NCBI RefSeq assembly: GCF_900167085.1
Contig: NZ_FUXA01000013.1
Span: 16,114-80,113, forward strand
Reading direction: 5' to 3'
DNA from: Eubacterium ruminantium
Lineage (GTDB): Bacteria; Bacillota; Clostridia; Lachnospirales; Lachnospiraceae
Length of the DNA stretch: 64,000 nt
Positions 53,674 to 63,020 of this stretch are shown piece after piece (the stretch's first letter is position 1; each line of letters starts with the position of its first letter). The notes under the pieces are model-generated. The model saw only the letters and a list, made by a program, of their open reading frames with translations, did no database searches and was not told where the DNA came from. The translations under genes and the position numbers were made by a program.

Positions 53674-54297
53674 TCACTTATTTTTGTTGCTGCATTTTTT
53701 ACAACAAATTCCGCCGCAGCACTTCACACGTTTTTTATAGGCTTTCACCCATCTTGCCGCATATCTAAAGGTATAATCCTCACCTTTATCCACAAGCATA
53801 TTAAGCAATAATTCCAGTTTCTTTCTTGCATACGGATGCAGAACATATCTGTCACGACCTCTTAAATAATAATCCCTCGGCGACGCATCAGTATATTTGT
53901 CGCCTTGATAAATCTTACTGGCCGCAACTCTGTCACAAAACATTTCAATTATATAATTATCAGGCATCCTCATGCCCTGTAAGCCTTTATCACTTTTGTT
54001 ATTATCATAATCAATCCAGTATTCCAGATGATGTTTATTTCTACCTTTATGATGAAGCCAGGCCGATGTATAACCCTTCTCTTCTCTTTCTGCATCATTC
54101 GGACTTCTGTCTCCCTGGAAATATTTGACTCCTTGTGAAAATTCAGTCCATGAATATTTAGAAAGATCGTGGAGAAGTCCCTGTTTATAAAGTCCGCACC
54201 TGAAACAGTTTTTTCTGACTTCTTCTCTGTGTCGATTTATTGTCGATAAGTGGTTCTTGAAATTAGATGCATATTTTTTTATCTTAGTCTTATTCAT
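53674..54297 (-). CDS. DUF5662-like protein
   Basis: A 207-residue protein. GLLHDLSKYSWTEFSQ, AWLHHKGRNKHHLEYWIDY and a YIIEMFCDRVAASK segment give a histidine/aspartate-rich, HD-like pattern that I relate to DUF5662. A metal-dependent hydrolase is possible. The extreme C-terminus has CCGGICCKKCSNK, a cysteine cluster likely to bind metal or be unstructured. It lies 44 bases before dnaE and may be cotranscribed. Function unknown. Confidence 0.75.
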   Translation of the reverse strand: MNKTKIKKYASNFKNHLSTINRHREEVRKNCFRCGLYKQGLLHDLSKYSWTEFSQGVKYFQGDRSPNDAEREEKGYTSAWLHHKGRNKHHLEYWIDYDNNKSDKGLQGMRMPDNYIIEMFCDRVAASKIYQGDKYTDASPRDYYLRGRDRYVLHPYARKKLELLLNMLVDKGEDYTFRYAARWVKAYKKRVKCCGGICCKKCSNKNK

Positions 54298-54447
54298 ACT
54301 TCACCTTTTTATTTTCCGTTATTATAGAATCATACGAAAAAAAAATTATTTTATCAGGATATATTTCTTCCTCAAAAAAGATAAATCACTACAAGCATTT
54401 TAACACTAAAACAAACTTTGTAAAACCATAAATCTACCCGTAGTCCA

Positions 54448-56766
54448 TTATTCAGTCTTTAAATATTCATCATAGAATTTCTGCGGAATAGATAATACAA
54501 GGTTATACTCTTCGAGGGAATCCCCTGCCACGCCAAGTCTTATCACAAGATAATGAGATTTTTCATACAATTCACCCGGAGTAATTTCTGTATGAATATC
54601 CATTTCAAGATATATACTATTGCCATCCACTCTGTAATTTACACCTTTACAAGGCATAAAATAATAATCGGAATAATATGCTTTAGCGCATATTCCTTCT
54701 GTATTTGTCATTGGATAAAAGAACTCTTTACGATCATACTGTTCTATCCAGTTATGATTATTTTTATATCTTCCTTCAAGCCCTGATAACACCTTTGTTA
54801 AATCTGTACCCTTTTTGAACTTCAAAGTAAATCCCACTCTGATATTTCCCGAAATATCAGATACATTTGTATCTGTAACTTTATCAACTGGCGCTTCCGA
54901 AATATACGAACCGACAAAACTCAGATTATTAAGTTCAACATCTGCATTGCAATCAGCTTTTTCAGTTAAAATATTGTAAGCAATACCCTCATCTATAGCA
55001 TTACAGTGAAATACTTTTTCTTTCATGATGTATTTTGACCATTTCTCAAATATATCATTATCAAGACCTTCTTCATCTGCTAATGCTGCTTCATTATTAT
55101 AAACATAAGAAGGACGTCCCGGATCTTCTAATATTTCACCCTCAAGAATCTCTCCGGTTTTCACATCAAAAACTATAGGTTCAGTTAAATTACGGTATAT
55201 AGGCTCTTCAACCTGACTTTGAGCAACAATATAATCGTCACCATGCTGTACATAAGTTTCCTCCTCCAATACTACAGCTATCTTTTTCATTTCAGGATCC
55301 CAGTTCTGTAAAAATCCGTTTTGCATCTTAAACAGTCCATCTCCCAATGAAAACATAACAATTCTGCCACTTTCATCGAAATAATCCCTGGTGTTGTCGG
55401 CAACATTATCCCCTCCGTAATAACGCAGATACTCATCAGATAAAGATCTTTCATAAATCAAATAGGAATTGCCACGATCATCCCATGCACGAAGATTAAT
55501 ATTACTTGAGAAGCCGCAGGTATTATCTTTCCTCATTTCCGGACTTGGATAATCATACTGACAAATGTTCGAATTTGCTCTTCCATAGAATCTTATGCCA
55601 TTTGTTCCCACATGATACCGGTTAATATCAACCCAGGCTCTCATACCATATAATTCTTTCTCAGCATAAAGATTGATTGGCATCTTTTCCGTCCTTTTAT
55701 TACCACTCCTTTCAAGTTCGTCTAAAATATCCGCTTTTACTAAGAGTTTTTTATTCACCGGATCACCGAATACCAGAACTATCTCAATATTATTTGATTT
55801 TTCCTTTTTAGTCGCTTTATCAAGATCCTCTTTTACACGCTTTGCTTCTACAGATTCTTTGTCAACAGCCACCTCAATTCCAGGATACTCATTATCATCA
55901 ATTTTTTTCACTGCACCATCGTTCGGAGAAGCCATCCCCGGTAGCTTATTATCCGGTTTAATTGACCAATTTATCTTTCCGTCAACATTATAAATTGATA
56001 ATTTCAGGTCGAGTTTACCATCTTCTATTTTATAATCTATACCCTCAATGATAAATGAATTTGTTTGTTCTCTATCTATACTTGCGGAAGCATAAATACC
56101 TTTAATCTCATTAAATTTCGGCTCACCAAATTCAGTAAAGCATTCCGATTCAGAATCATATACTACCTTGTAATATTCATCCGGATGGAACGCCCAACGC
56201 TTTGATGATGTTGTGTAATTATATTTCATGCTTTCCATATACTCTTTGATATTTTTATCAAGCTTTTCAAGGTCTACATCGTTATCAAATTTCACTTCCA
56301 GATCAACAATCAGTTCATCGGCATCATATTCCATATTTTTTATAATAATGCTGTCATTGCTTTCAGATTGCTTAGCTTCATCTTTTACATTTACATTTTT
56401 ACTTCTATTACCTTTACTTCTCCTAAGCCCCCCTGTAAGCAACACGATCAGACAGCCGCCTATAGCACAAAAAGCAATCATCAACAAAGCGGCCTTACTT
56501 ATGACCATACGATTCTTCTTAGTTTCTTTACCCTGCTTATCCGAATCCTTGCCGGCGTTCTTATTAACCGCTTCATCCTGCTCGACCAAAACCTCGCCGA
56601 TGTTCTTATCAGCTGCTTCATCCCGGTTGTCCAAATCCTCGCTGATGTTCTTATCAGCTGCTTCATCCCGGTTGTCCAAATCCTTGCCGGCGTTCTTATT
56701 AACTACTTTATTTTGTTCTTCCGGTTCTGTGCCGATATTCTTCATATTATGTATATTATCGTCCAT
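54448..56766 (-). CDS. Large anchored protein of unknown function with an N-terminal repeat
   Basis: A 772-residue protein. The first 85 residues are polar and repetitive (NKNAGKDLDNRDEAADKNI units). A TM segment near residues 90-112 (ALLMIAFCAIGGCLIVLLTGG) is followed by a 650-residue outside region with three or more similar beta-rich blocks (IEGIDYKIEDGKLDLKLSIYNVDGK). I do not recognise a family. GGAGAATAAGTA precedes the ATG. The N-terminus should be cytoplasmic. A surface or sensing role is a guess. Confidence 0.75.
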   Translation of the reverse strand: MDDNIHNMKNIGTEPEEQNKVVNKNAGKDLDNRDEAADKNISEDLDNRDEAADKNIGEVLVEQDEAVNKNAGKDSDKQGKETKKNRMVISKAALLMIAFCAIGGCLIVLLTGGLRRSKGNRSKNVNVKDEAKQSESNDSIIIKNMEYDADELIVDLEVKFDNDVDLEKLDKNIKEYMESMKYNYTTSSKRWAFHPDEYYKVVYDSESECFTEFGEPKFNEIKGIYASASIDREQTNSFIIEGIDYKIEDGKLDLKLSIYNVDGKINWSIKPDNKLPGMASPNDGAVKKIDDNEYPGIEVAVDKESVEAKRVKEDLDKATKKEKSNNIEIVLVFGDPVNKKLLVKADILDELERSGNKRTEKMPINLYAEKELYGMRAWVDINRYHVGTNGIRFYGRANSNICQYDYPSPEMRKDNTCGFSSNINLRAWDDRGNSYLIYERSLSDEYLRYYGGDNVADNTRDYFDESGRIVMFSLGDGLFKMQNGFLQNWDPEMKKIAVVLEEETYVQHGDDYIVAQSQVEEPIYRNLTEPIVFDVKTGEILEGEILEDPGRPSYVYNNEAALADEEGLDNDIFEKWSKYIMKEKVFHCNAIDEGIAYNILTEKADCNADVELNNLSFVGSYISEAPVDKVTDTNVSDISGNIRVGFTLKFKKGTDLTKVLSGLEGRYKNNHNWIEQYDRKEFFYPMTNTEGICAKAYYSDYYFMPCKGVNYRVDGNSIYLEMDIHTEITPGELYEKSHYLVIRLGVAGDSLEEYNLVLSIPQKFYDEYLKTE
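56515..56700 (-). repeat. In-frame repeat of about 57 bases in the anchored-protein gene
   Basis: Three units encode variants of DLDNRDEAADKNIGE and VNKNAGKDSDKQ (19 residues). Plus-strand copies share TTCTTATCAGCTGCTTCATC. Confidence 0.9.
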
Positions 56767-56963
56767 TACTTATTCTCCTTATTATTCCGAAAAAGTATTA
56801 TCTTTAGAACATTTTCACCAATATAAAATCTCATACTTTTTAAATATTTTAATATATCAGCCAGGATGTGTATCTATTTATTCCCTTAATATTTCATTAA
56901 GTCATTTTCATAATAAAAAACCTCTTTATCGTCATAAACGATAAAGAGGTCAAATATCTTAAT
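56767..56963. other. Intergenic region upstream of the anchored-protein gene
   Basis: The gene-free stretch contains the terminator of the foldase gene (56920-56950) and an AT-rich segment where the promoter of the 772-residue gene should lie; I could not place it. Confidence 0.5.
56920..56950 (-). terminator. Terminator of the foldase lipoprotein gene
   Basis: A perfect 12-bp stem, ACCTCTTTATCG/CGATAAAGAGGT, with a 7-base loop is followed by TTTTTATTATG on the minus strand. Confidence 0.92.
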
Positions 56964-58118
56964 TTACTTCTGAACAGAGAAGAATCCGATTTTAAGAAGA
57001 TCCTCACCAACTGCTCCTGTATCAAAATCTTCCCATGTTGTTCCGATTATATCCTTCTCATCATCAACAGGGATTGAATTCTTCCACTCTTTAAGATTCT
57101 TATTGTAATCGGAAGAAACAGCATTATCAGAAAGACATGTAATATATTCCTTCTTTAACTCCTCATCATTATCATTAGTCATTACGTAGAAGAAATAACC
57201 TACTTCATTTTCTGAAATATCTGTAACATCGCCATTCTTTAAATGATCAAATGTATCTGTTCCGCCATTCTGTAAACCGAAACCTTCATATGAAGAACAA
57301 GCATCCGAATATTTATCAACGCCATACTTATTTACAACCTGAAGATAATTAGCTCCATCAATGATTTCCTGACGAGCCTTCTCGGCCTGCTCCTTCATAT
57401 TTACCTTATCTGCATCTGAAAGAGTTGCAAACTCACCCTTTGCATTAACCTTAGGCTGATTCTTTTCATCAACTTCTACAATCGGAAATACAATTGTATA
57501 TAACTTGTAGAATCTCTTATCATTATATTCCTTTGAAACTTCTTCAGCCTTAGCTTTGACCATCTCATCTTTCTTAGCGAGTTTGTACTTTTCAACCTTC
57601 ATCTGTCTTTCAAACTCTGCTATAACAGTATCATTTGAGACACCGTACTTTTTAAGTACATCATGGCCTGAGCTAATAAATGCTTCCGCATACTGTCTTG
57701 CCTGATTCAGATCATCAGTTGAAACCTCAAAATTTTCCTCTGTAAGAACTTTATAAATGCTCCATGCTTCTCTTATATTCGAAACAGTCTGACGCTTAGT
57801 CATCTCTTTTAATGTTGGAATAGCATCTTCAGTAACCTGATATGAGTTATATGCCATGATGAGATATATCATCATTGTATCAAAATGTATAACTTCATCG
57901 CCGACTTTCATTACCTCTAATGCATGAGCCTGTTCCTCTGTATATATAGGTGTAAGATCAATCTTCTCCTCAGTTGTTGTTGCTTCTGAAGGTGTAGCTG
58001 TTGATGCTGTATTTTCTGTGTTATTATTATCTTTCTTCTTACCGCATGCAGCAAGTGATGACATACCAAGTGCAAGAATCATCATACCCGCAGCAAACTT
58101 TTTAAAACCTCTGGTCAT
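56964..58118 (-). CDS. Peptidyl-prolyl isomerase-like lipoprotein (SurA/PrsA type)
   Basis: A 384-residue lipoprotein. The ATG at 58118 follows GGAGGAACCAA; a longer in-frame start is unlikely. The signal ends SLAAC|GKKKDN. A helical N-terminal part precedes a parvulin-like segment (KLYTIVFPIVEVDEKNQPKV, ANYLQVVNKYGVDKYSDAC) and ends with NDNDEELKKEYIT. Such foldases act outside the membrane on secreted proteins. The parvulin core is divergent, so the isomerase activity is uncertain. Confidence 0.78.
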   Translation of the reverse strand: MTRGFKKFAAGMMILALGMSSLAACGKKKDNNNTENTASTATPSEATTTEEKIDLTPIYTEEQAHALEVMKVGDEVIHFDTMMIYLIMAYNSYQVTEDAIPTLKEMTKRQTVSNIREAWSIYKVLTEENFEVSTDDLNQARQYAEAFISSGHDVLKKYGVSNDTVIAEFERQMKVEKYKLAKKDEMVKAKAEEVSKEYNDKRFYKLYTIVFPIVEVDEKNQPKVNAKGEFATLSDADKVNMKEQAEKARQEIIDGANYLQVVNKYGVDKYSDACSSYEGFGLQNGGTDTFDHLKNGDVTDISENEVGYFFYVMTNDNDEELKKEYITCLSDNAVSSDYNKNLKEWKNSIPVDDEKDIIGTTWEDFDTGAVGEDLLKIGFFSVQK

Positions 58119-58268
58119 TTGGTTCCTCCATGTAAATCTTATTAATACTTCTATAACTCCGAAGTATCCTGTAAGCAACGCCTCACGTACTCACAAACTA
58201 TTAACCATTATAATAAAATCACTATCAAAAATAAACATCTTTTTTGTGAATTAAGAATGTTCAAAAAG

Positions 58269-58302
58269 AAAAAGTCCTAAGACAATGTCTTAAGACTTTT
58301 TT
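58269..58302 (-). terminator. Terminator of the YesL-like gene
   Basis: AAAAAGTC plus TAAGACA pair with TGTCTTA plus GACTTTTT with one bulge each side. T-rich flank on the minus strand. The 3' end reaches the stop codon of the gene. Confidence 0.8.
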
Positions 58303-59077
58303 ACTTACTATCATTATCGGGATTTTCAAGCCTATCGAAAATCTTCCACATAACAATACTCTTAGAATATGTAAAAATAGAATATAAAATTGTAGCCCAC
58401 AAAATACATGTATAAAGAAACATTCTCGGGTTAACATAATATATCAATAGTGGAAGTAAAATATGTAATAATATAACAAGCCACTCTTTTACATTCGTTA
58501 TGGAAATGATAAATGCATTTTTAAAATAATTAAATGTTGTATTTGTGTATCTTGCCACAAGTGGAAAAACAAGTGGTACTACCATCGAAACGATCATCAT
58601 TTCAAAAGCAAGAATGATAAGTAAGAATGATGCCGTCTGATTCTTAAAACTCACAACATAAGCATATTGCAAATAAATAGCAGCACCTACAACCATAATA
58701 ACAAGCCACACAAATGTTGCCGGTTTAAAATTCCTTTTAAATGCTTTAAAGAAGTCTCTTCTGGCAACGCCTTCCTGATTCTTAACCATCTTAATAAGGA
58801 CTGTATATAGTGCTGTCACCGATGCTCCAATGGTCACTATAGGGATACAACAAATAAAAAATAAAATATTCAGTATAAAAAAATCACCGAATTTATCCAT
58901 AGCAATAAAGAACTTTTGCCCTGCTGTAAGATTAACCGGTTCCGGATTTTCCGTCTGTCCTGTCACCTGGGATTTTTTCACATCTGATACTGCCCTTGAA
59001 TCTTCAACATTTTTACTCTTTGTTGATACAGAATTTGATGATTTCTTAGAATTCTTTTTAATCTCTGTTTTAGCCAT
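58301..59077 (-). CDS. YesL-like membrane protein (DUF624)
   Basis: A 258-residue protein. A polar Lys/Ser-rich N-terminus of about 50 residues precedes about five TM segments. The opening FGDFFILNILFFICCIPIVTIGASVTALYTV is the DUF624/YesL signature. YesL-type proteins sit with sugar ABC transporters and their function is unclear. It lies downstream of the permease genes, after a hairpin. Confidence 0.88.
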   Translation of the reverse strand: MAKTEIKKNSKKSSNSVSTKSKNVEDSRAVSDVKKSQVTGQTENPEPVNLTAGQKFFIAMDKFGDFFILNILFFICCIPIVTIGASVTALYTVLIKMVKNQEGVARRDFFKAFKRNFKPATFVWLVIMVVGAAIYLQYAYVVSFKNQTASFLLIILAFEMMIVSMVVPLVFPLVARYTNTTFNYFKNAFIISITNVKEWLVILLHILLPLLIYYVNPRMFLYTCILWATILYSIFTYSKSIVMWKIFDRLENPDNDSK

Positions 59078-59105
59078 AAATAAAATCCATATCTAATTTA
59101 TAATA

Positions 59106-59134
59106 CTGCCGACAGATATAAAACCTGTCGGCAG
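59106..59134 (-). terminator. GC-rich hairpin between permease and YesL-like genes
   Basis: A perfect 10-bp stem, CTGCCGACAG/CTGTCGGCAG, with a 9-base loop. The following T run is weak, so termination would be partial, lowering expression of the YesL-like gene relative to the transporter. Confidence 0.7.
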
Positions 59135-59213
59135 TTAATAATCATCCAACCATAACTGATCGAATCAATATAATCTGTAAAATATGCTTTTAATAGCATA
59201 CATTTTAGACCCA

Positions 59214-60125
59214 TTAACCCTTTACAGCACCTACTGTCATTCCTGACACGATGTTCTTAGCAAGGAAGACATATACGAAGATTACAGGGAAGATTGAAAA
59301 AGCAATCATCATATAAACCTGTCCCATATCAAACTTCAGGAAGTCTGCAGAACGAAGTGTAGCAATAAGTATAGGTAATGTCTTCTTCTTGTCTTCCTTA
59401 AGGATAAGGGCCGGAGTGAAGTAGTTATTCCAGCTTCCGACAAATGAGAAGATCATCTGAACAGCTATAGCAGGTTTCATAAGTGGTAATGCAATACCAT
59501 TAAATATTCTAACTTCTCCCGAACCATCGATTCTTGCTGCTTCAAGAAGTTCCATAGGAAGCGAACTTTCCATGTACTGCTTAATGTAGAAGAATGTAAC
59601 CGGTGCTGCAATCGCCGGAACAATGAGTGGGATAAATGAGTTCATCAACTTCATATTTCTTACAAGCTTGAGGAATCCAAGAGCAGTAACCTGTGTTGGA
59701 ATCATCATGATTGCAAGGATAATTGTAAACATAACTTTCTTAAGCTTAAAATCATATGCATGAATCGCGAAAGCTGTCATTGTTGAGAAATATACGCAAA
59801 GGATAGAAGATCCTGCTGAAATAAATAAACTGTTGATAAGGCCTCTTGTAACCGGCAATGGGCTATGCATGAGGTTATTCCAGTTTTTAAAGAAATAATT
59901 GCTAGGAATCAACGTGAATCCTTTACCGAACTCACCATTTGCCTTTGTAGCATTAATAAACAGTATATAAAACCAGAAAAGGCAAAGAAGAGAGACAAAT
60001 GTCAGTACGATATATGCAAGTGTTCTTCTTGCACGTACATTAAGACCTTTAGATCTTACATCATCATCAAGCTTAATATCTTCAACCTTAAGGTCTGTTG
60101 ATTTTGGATTTTTATTTCCATCCAT
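59214..60125 (-). CDS. Sugar ABC transporter permease, MalG/LacG type
   Basis: A 303-residue permease with six TM segments. The EAA loop is LLEAARIDGSGEVRIFNGIALPLMKP. It starts with a cytoplasmic tail of about 30 residues. It pairs with the upstream permease to form the channel. The ATPase subunit is not present here, so it must be shared (MsmK type). Substrate unknown; an oligosaccharide is likely. Confidence 0.93.
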   Translation of the reverse strand: MDGNKNPKSTDLKVEDIKLDDDVRSKGLNVRARRTLAYIVLTFVSLLCLFWFYILFINATKANGEFGKGFTLIPSNYFFKNWNNLMHSPLPVTRGLINSLFISAGSSILCVYFSTMTAFAIHAYDFKLKKVMFTIILAIMMIPTQVTALGFLKLVRNMKLMNSFIPLIVPAIAAPVTFFYIKQYMESSLPMELLEAARIDGSGEVRIFNGIALPLMKPAIAVQMIFSFVGSWNNYFTPALILKEDKKKTLPILIATLRSADFLKFDMGQVYMMIAFSIFPVIFVYVFLAKNIVSGMTVGAVKG

Positions 60126-60144
60126 TAAACTCTTCTCCTCCTTC

Positions 60145-61056
60145 CTAATCTTTCTTTGTATTGAACCTAAATACGATCATACTCAGTACACCGGTAATCA
60201 GGAACATTACAACCGAAATTGCACCACCGATACCGTAGTTCTTACTGAAGAGGTTCTTATTTAAGTACATAATAAGTGTCATAGTTGTTCTTGCGGGACC
60301 ACCTGATCCATTTGTAAATATCTGTGGAACATCAAACATCTGAAGACCACCGATAAGAGATGTGATCATAACATAGATAAGGATAGGTCTGAGAAGAGGA
60401 AGTGTAATCTTGAAGAACACCTGTGAAGATGTTGCTCCGTCAACTTCGGCCGCCTCATAAAGTGAAGTATCAATACCAAGCATACCGGCAAGAAGGAGTA
60501 TAGTTGTATTACCAAACCACATAAGGAAGTTGATAAATGCTATAATGCCTCGCGTCCATCCGGTATTAGCCATAAAGTCGTACGACTCTTTTATGAGTCC
60601 CAATCCCTTTGCCATACCATTGATAGGTCCTGTAAGTGCAAATAACGAGAAGAAAAGCATTGCGAATGCAGATGCCATAATAAGGTTTGGCATATAGATA
60701 ACTGACTGGAAGAAGGCTCTTCCCTTGATCTTTAAACTTGGATCAGCAAACCAATATGCCAAAAGAATAGCGACTAAAATCTGTGGAATGAAACCAAGAA
60801 CCCACATGATCATGGTATTTTTGAAGTATACCATTATGTCGCCTTTAGTAAAGATAGTCTTGAAATTTTCAAAACCAATGTATTTTGGTCCAACTTCCTT
60901 TATACCACCCATAGCGAAGTAGTGTTCAAAGAAGCTGTTATATATCGTTGTAACGAGTGGAACTAACTGAAATATGATGAATACCACAACAAAAGGTATC
61001 AGAAAGATATATCCCCAACGATTATACTTAACGATATTTTTGCTTTTTGAGTTCAT
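60145..61056 (-). CDS. Sugar ABC transporter permease, MalF/LacF type
   Basis: A 303-residue permease with six TM segments. The EAA loop is LYEAAEVDGATSSQVFFKITLPLLRPI. It lies 19 bases before the second permease gene. GGAGGTGGCCGG precedes the ATG, giving strong translation. It follows the binding-protein gene across a terminator. Confidence 0.93.
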   Translation of the reverse strand: MNSKSKNIVKYNRWGYIFLIPFVVVFIIFQLVPLVTTIYNSFFEHYFAMGGIKEVGPKYIGFENFKTIFTKGDIMVYFKNTMIMWVLGFIPQILVAILLAYWFADPSLKIKGRAFFQSVIYMPNLIMASAFAMLFFSLFALTGPINGMAKGLGLIKESYDFMANTGWTRGIIAFINFLMWFGNTTILLLAGMLGIDTSLYEAAEVDGATSSQVFFKITLPLLRPILIYVMITSLIGGLQMFDVPQIFTNGSGGPARTTMTLIMYLNKNLFSKNYGIGGAISVVMFLITGVLSMIVFRFNTKKD

Positions 61057-61087
61057 CCGGCCACCTCCGATACATAATCTTTAAAAA

Positions 61088-61136
61088 ATCATTGCGTGCC
61101 TTTTGGGCTATATAACCCGCATAGACACGCAATGAT
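61088..61136 (-). terminator. Intra-operon terminator after the binding-protein gene
   Basis: An 11-bp perfect stem, ATCATTGCGTG/CACGCAATGAT, with an inner GGGT/GCCC pair, followed by six Ts on the minus strand. It lies between binding protein and permeases, so it should set binding protein above permeases in level. Confidence 0.85.
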
Positions 61137-61165
61137 AATTATCACCTATGCGATAAAATTATTGA

Positions 61166-62641
61166 TTAGTGTGAAAGCTCTGGATGCTTCTCCTCAACAG
61201 CCTTATAGAAAGCTTCGATAGCTTCATCATAAGTTCTGTTTCCGTTGAAGTAATCTGTCATAGCTGTCTGGAACTCTTCGTTACATGACTGATCGTATGG
61301 TGAAAGGTTTGAAAGGTCAATCTTTTCAGCACCTTCGCAGAACATACCAAGTGGATTCTGTCCACCGAATACTGGGAATCCGAATGAATCATCCTTAGCT
61401 GCTGCTTCCATAACTGGCTTGTTGTTAACGAAATCGCTATCAGCCTTAACGATATTTGTCATGATTTCTTCATTTGTTGTAAGCTGTCTCATGATGTCAG
61501 CGATGATAATTGGGTTATCTGTTCCAGGAACAGCTGCGATCCATGTACCACCCCAGAAGAATCCCTGAGGACCTGTTGTAGCGCCCCAACCACCGTTAGT
61601 AGCGATTGCGCCTTCTTCACCGGCACTCATACAGAAGTTAATAAGCCAAGCTGGTCCAAAGTAACAGAATACGTTACCTGGCTCTTCCCAGAAGCCCTTC
61701 TTCCAGTCCTCTGACCAAAGAGTAGCTGCTGTTGTCTCACCAGCATCGAACTGCTTCTTAGACATTTCTGCCCACTTAGCAATGTTAGGATCGATAACGA
61801 TCTTGTCATCCTGTACCCACTTACCAGATACGTTGTTTGAGAATGTACGATATGAATCAACTGCTGCTGAAGACATCATATATCCAGCTTCCTTAAGCTC
61901 TGAAGCTGTTGCATTATATGTATCCCAATCCTTAACCTTTTCCTGAACTGTTGCAGGATCATCACTTCCGAATACTTCTTTAGCGATCTTTCTATTGTAG
62001 ATAAGAACACCTGGACATGCCTGCCATGAAAGACCCTTAAGGTTTCCATTAGCATCTCTCATCATATCCTGAGTATACTTATACTGATTACTTATTTCTG
62101 CTTCTGTAATTCCAAGATCAGCAACGTTCATTGTGTAATCACTCTGAACATATTTAAGAGCATAATCTGCTTCCATAAGGAACATATCAGGCTTTTCATC
62201 AGCTGATGCATTTTCCATGTTAAGGAAAGTCTCATCAAGGTTGTTCTGGTAAGCATTGTTATCAGATGGAACCTGTGTAAACTTAACTGTAACATCACCG
62301 ATTGTTCCGCCACCAAGAGGGTTCTTAGCGTCTGCGCACATATATCCTGGATAATGATCTCTTAAACGGCTTGCAAACTCATCATTCCAGCAGTAAATGT
62401 TAAGAACTTTACCTTCTGAAGATGTATCAAGTGTTGTCTGTGTTCCTGTAGGCTGTGGTGCCTCTGTTGTTGCTGGTGCTTCTGTTCCTGCCTCTGTAGA
62501 AGCTGGTGCCTCTGTTGCAGGTGCCTCTGTTGCTGGTGCTGCTGTTGTTTTCTCCTCTTCCTTTTCTTTGCCACATGCTGCAAGTGACATACCCATAGCA
62601 AGTGCGAGTGAAAGAGCAAGTGCTTTCTTAGTCTTTTTCAC
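61166..62641 (-). CDS. Sugar ABC transporter substrate-binding lipoprotein
   Basis: A 491-residue lipoprotein. The start is GTG with GGAGGTTTTTCTT before it. The signal ends SLAAC|GKEKEE, followed by a roughly 40-residue TEAPATTEAP linker. The mature part has the extracellular solute-binding pattern (VLNIYCWNDEF, FLMEADYALKYVQ, GFFWGGTWIAAVPGTDNP). It captures a carbohydrate at the cell surface and delivers it to the permeases. The sugar is unknown. Confidence 0.93.
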   Translation of the reverse strand: MKKTKKALALSLALAMGMSLAACGKEKEEEKTTAAPATEAPATEAPASTEAGTEAPATTEAPQPTGTQTTLDTSSEGKVLNIYCWNDEFASRLRDHYPGYMCADAKNPLGGGTIGDVTVKFTQVPSDNNAYQNNLDETFLNMENASADEKPDMFLMEADYALKYVQSDYTMNVADLGITEAEISNQYKYTQDMMRDANGNLKGLSWQACPGVLIYNRKIAKEVFGSDDPATVQEKVKDWDTYNATASELKEAGYMMSSAAVDSYRTFSNNVSGKWVQDDKIVIDPNIAKWAEMSKKQFDAGETTAATLWSEDWKKGFWEEPGNVFCYFGPAWLINFCMSAGEEGAIATNGGWGATTGPQGFFWGGTWIAAVPGTDNPIIIADIMRQLTTNEEIMTNIVKADSDFVNNKPVMEAAAKDDSFGFPVFGGQNPLGMFCEGAEKIDLSNLSPYDQSCNEEFQTAMTDYFNGNRTYDEAIEAFYKAVEEKHPELSH

Positions 62642-62710
62642 AAGAAAAACCTCCTTTAAATATTGTTCTTAAATAAGTTGTCATTATAAAAGTTCAAATC
62701 TCTTATAATC

Positions 62711-62727
62711 AGTAACCCTAGATTACT
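62711..62727. promoter_or_regulatory. Operator-like dyad 1 of the sugar transporter
   Basis: AGTAACC/GATTACT with a 3-base centre, 6 of 7 pairs. It lies just upstream of the likely -10 of the binding-protein gene. Confidence 0.45.
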
Positions 62728-62735
62728 AACGCCAA

Positions 62736-62754
62736 TTGAATAAAACTTATTCAA
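62736..62754. promoter_or_regulatory. Operator-like dyad 2 of the sugar transporter
   Basis: A perfect 19-base palindrome, TTGAATAA/TTATTCAA around AAC. It is 25 bases from dyad 1. The regulator is not in the window. Confidence 0.5.
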
Positions 62755-63020
62755 ATGACAATCCCTGAACATCAATGCAAGTCTGATTATATGACATATT
62801 AGACAATTTAGCAAGTGTTTTTTTTATTTTAGGGGTATTTTTTAGTCATTTTTACTATACCGTAGTACACCAACATCAATATAACACAATAACCACCTTG
62901 TTTTTACATCTTTTTTTGTGCATATTTGAAATTAGCCCTAAACCACTTGCCTTTCATTGTAAATAATGTTTAAATTATAGTCGAAACACATATTATTTCT
63001 TTAGTGAGGATATACAAAAG

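Larger units (their letters stand above)
62642..63020. other. Divergent control region of the sugar transporter
   Basis: A 379-base AT-rich gap with no gene. It holds two dyads (62711-62727 and 62736-62754) close to the transporter start. A TTATAA-rich stretch near 62690-62710 (minus TATAAT at about 62684-62689) may be the -10. For the plus-strand gene, TATAGT near 62977 could be a -10, but its -35 is poor. Confidence 0.5.

Noticed and set aside
53629..53677. Longer dnaE start overlapping the DUF5662-like gene
   Set aside because: The ATG at 53629 has a suitable binding site and gives the canonical PHP-domain opening.
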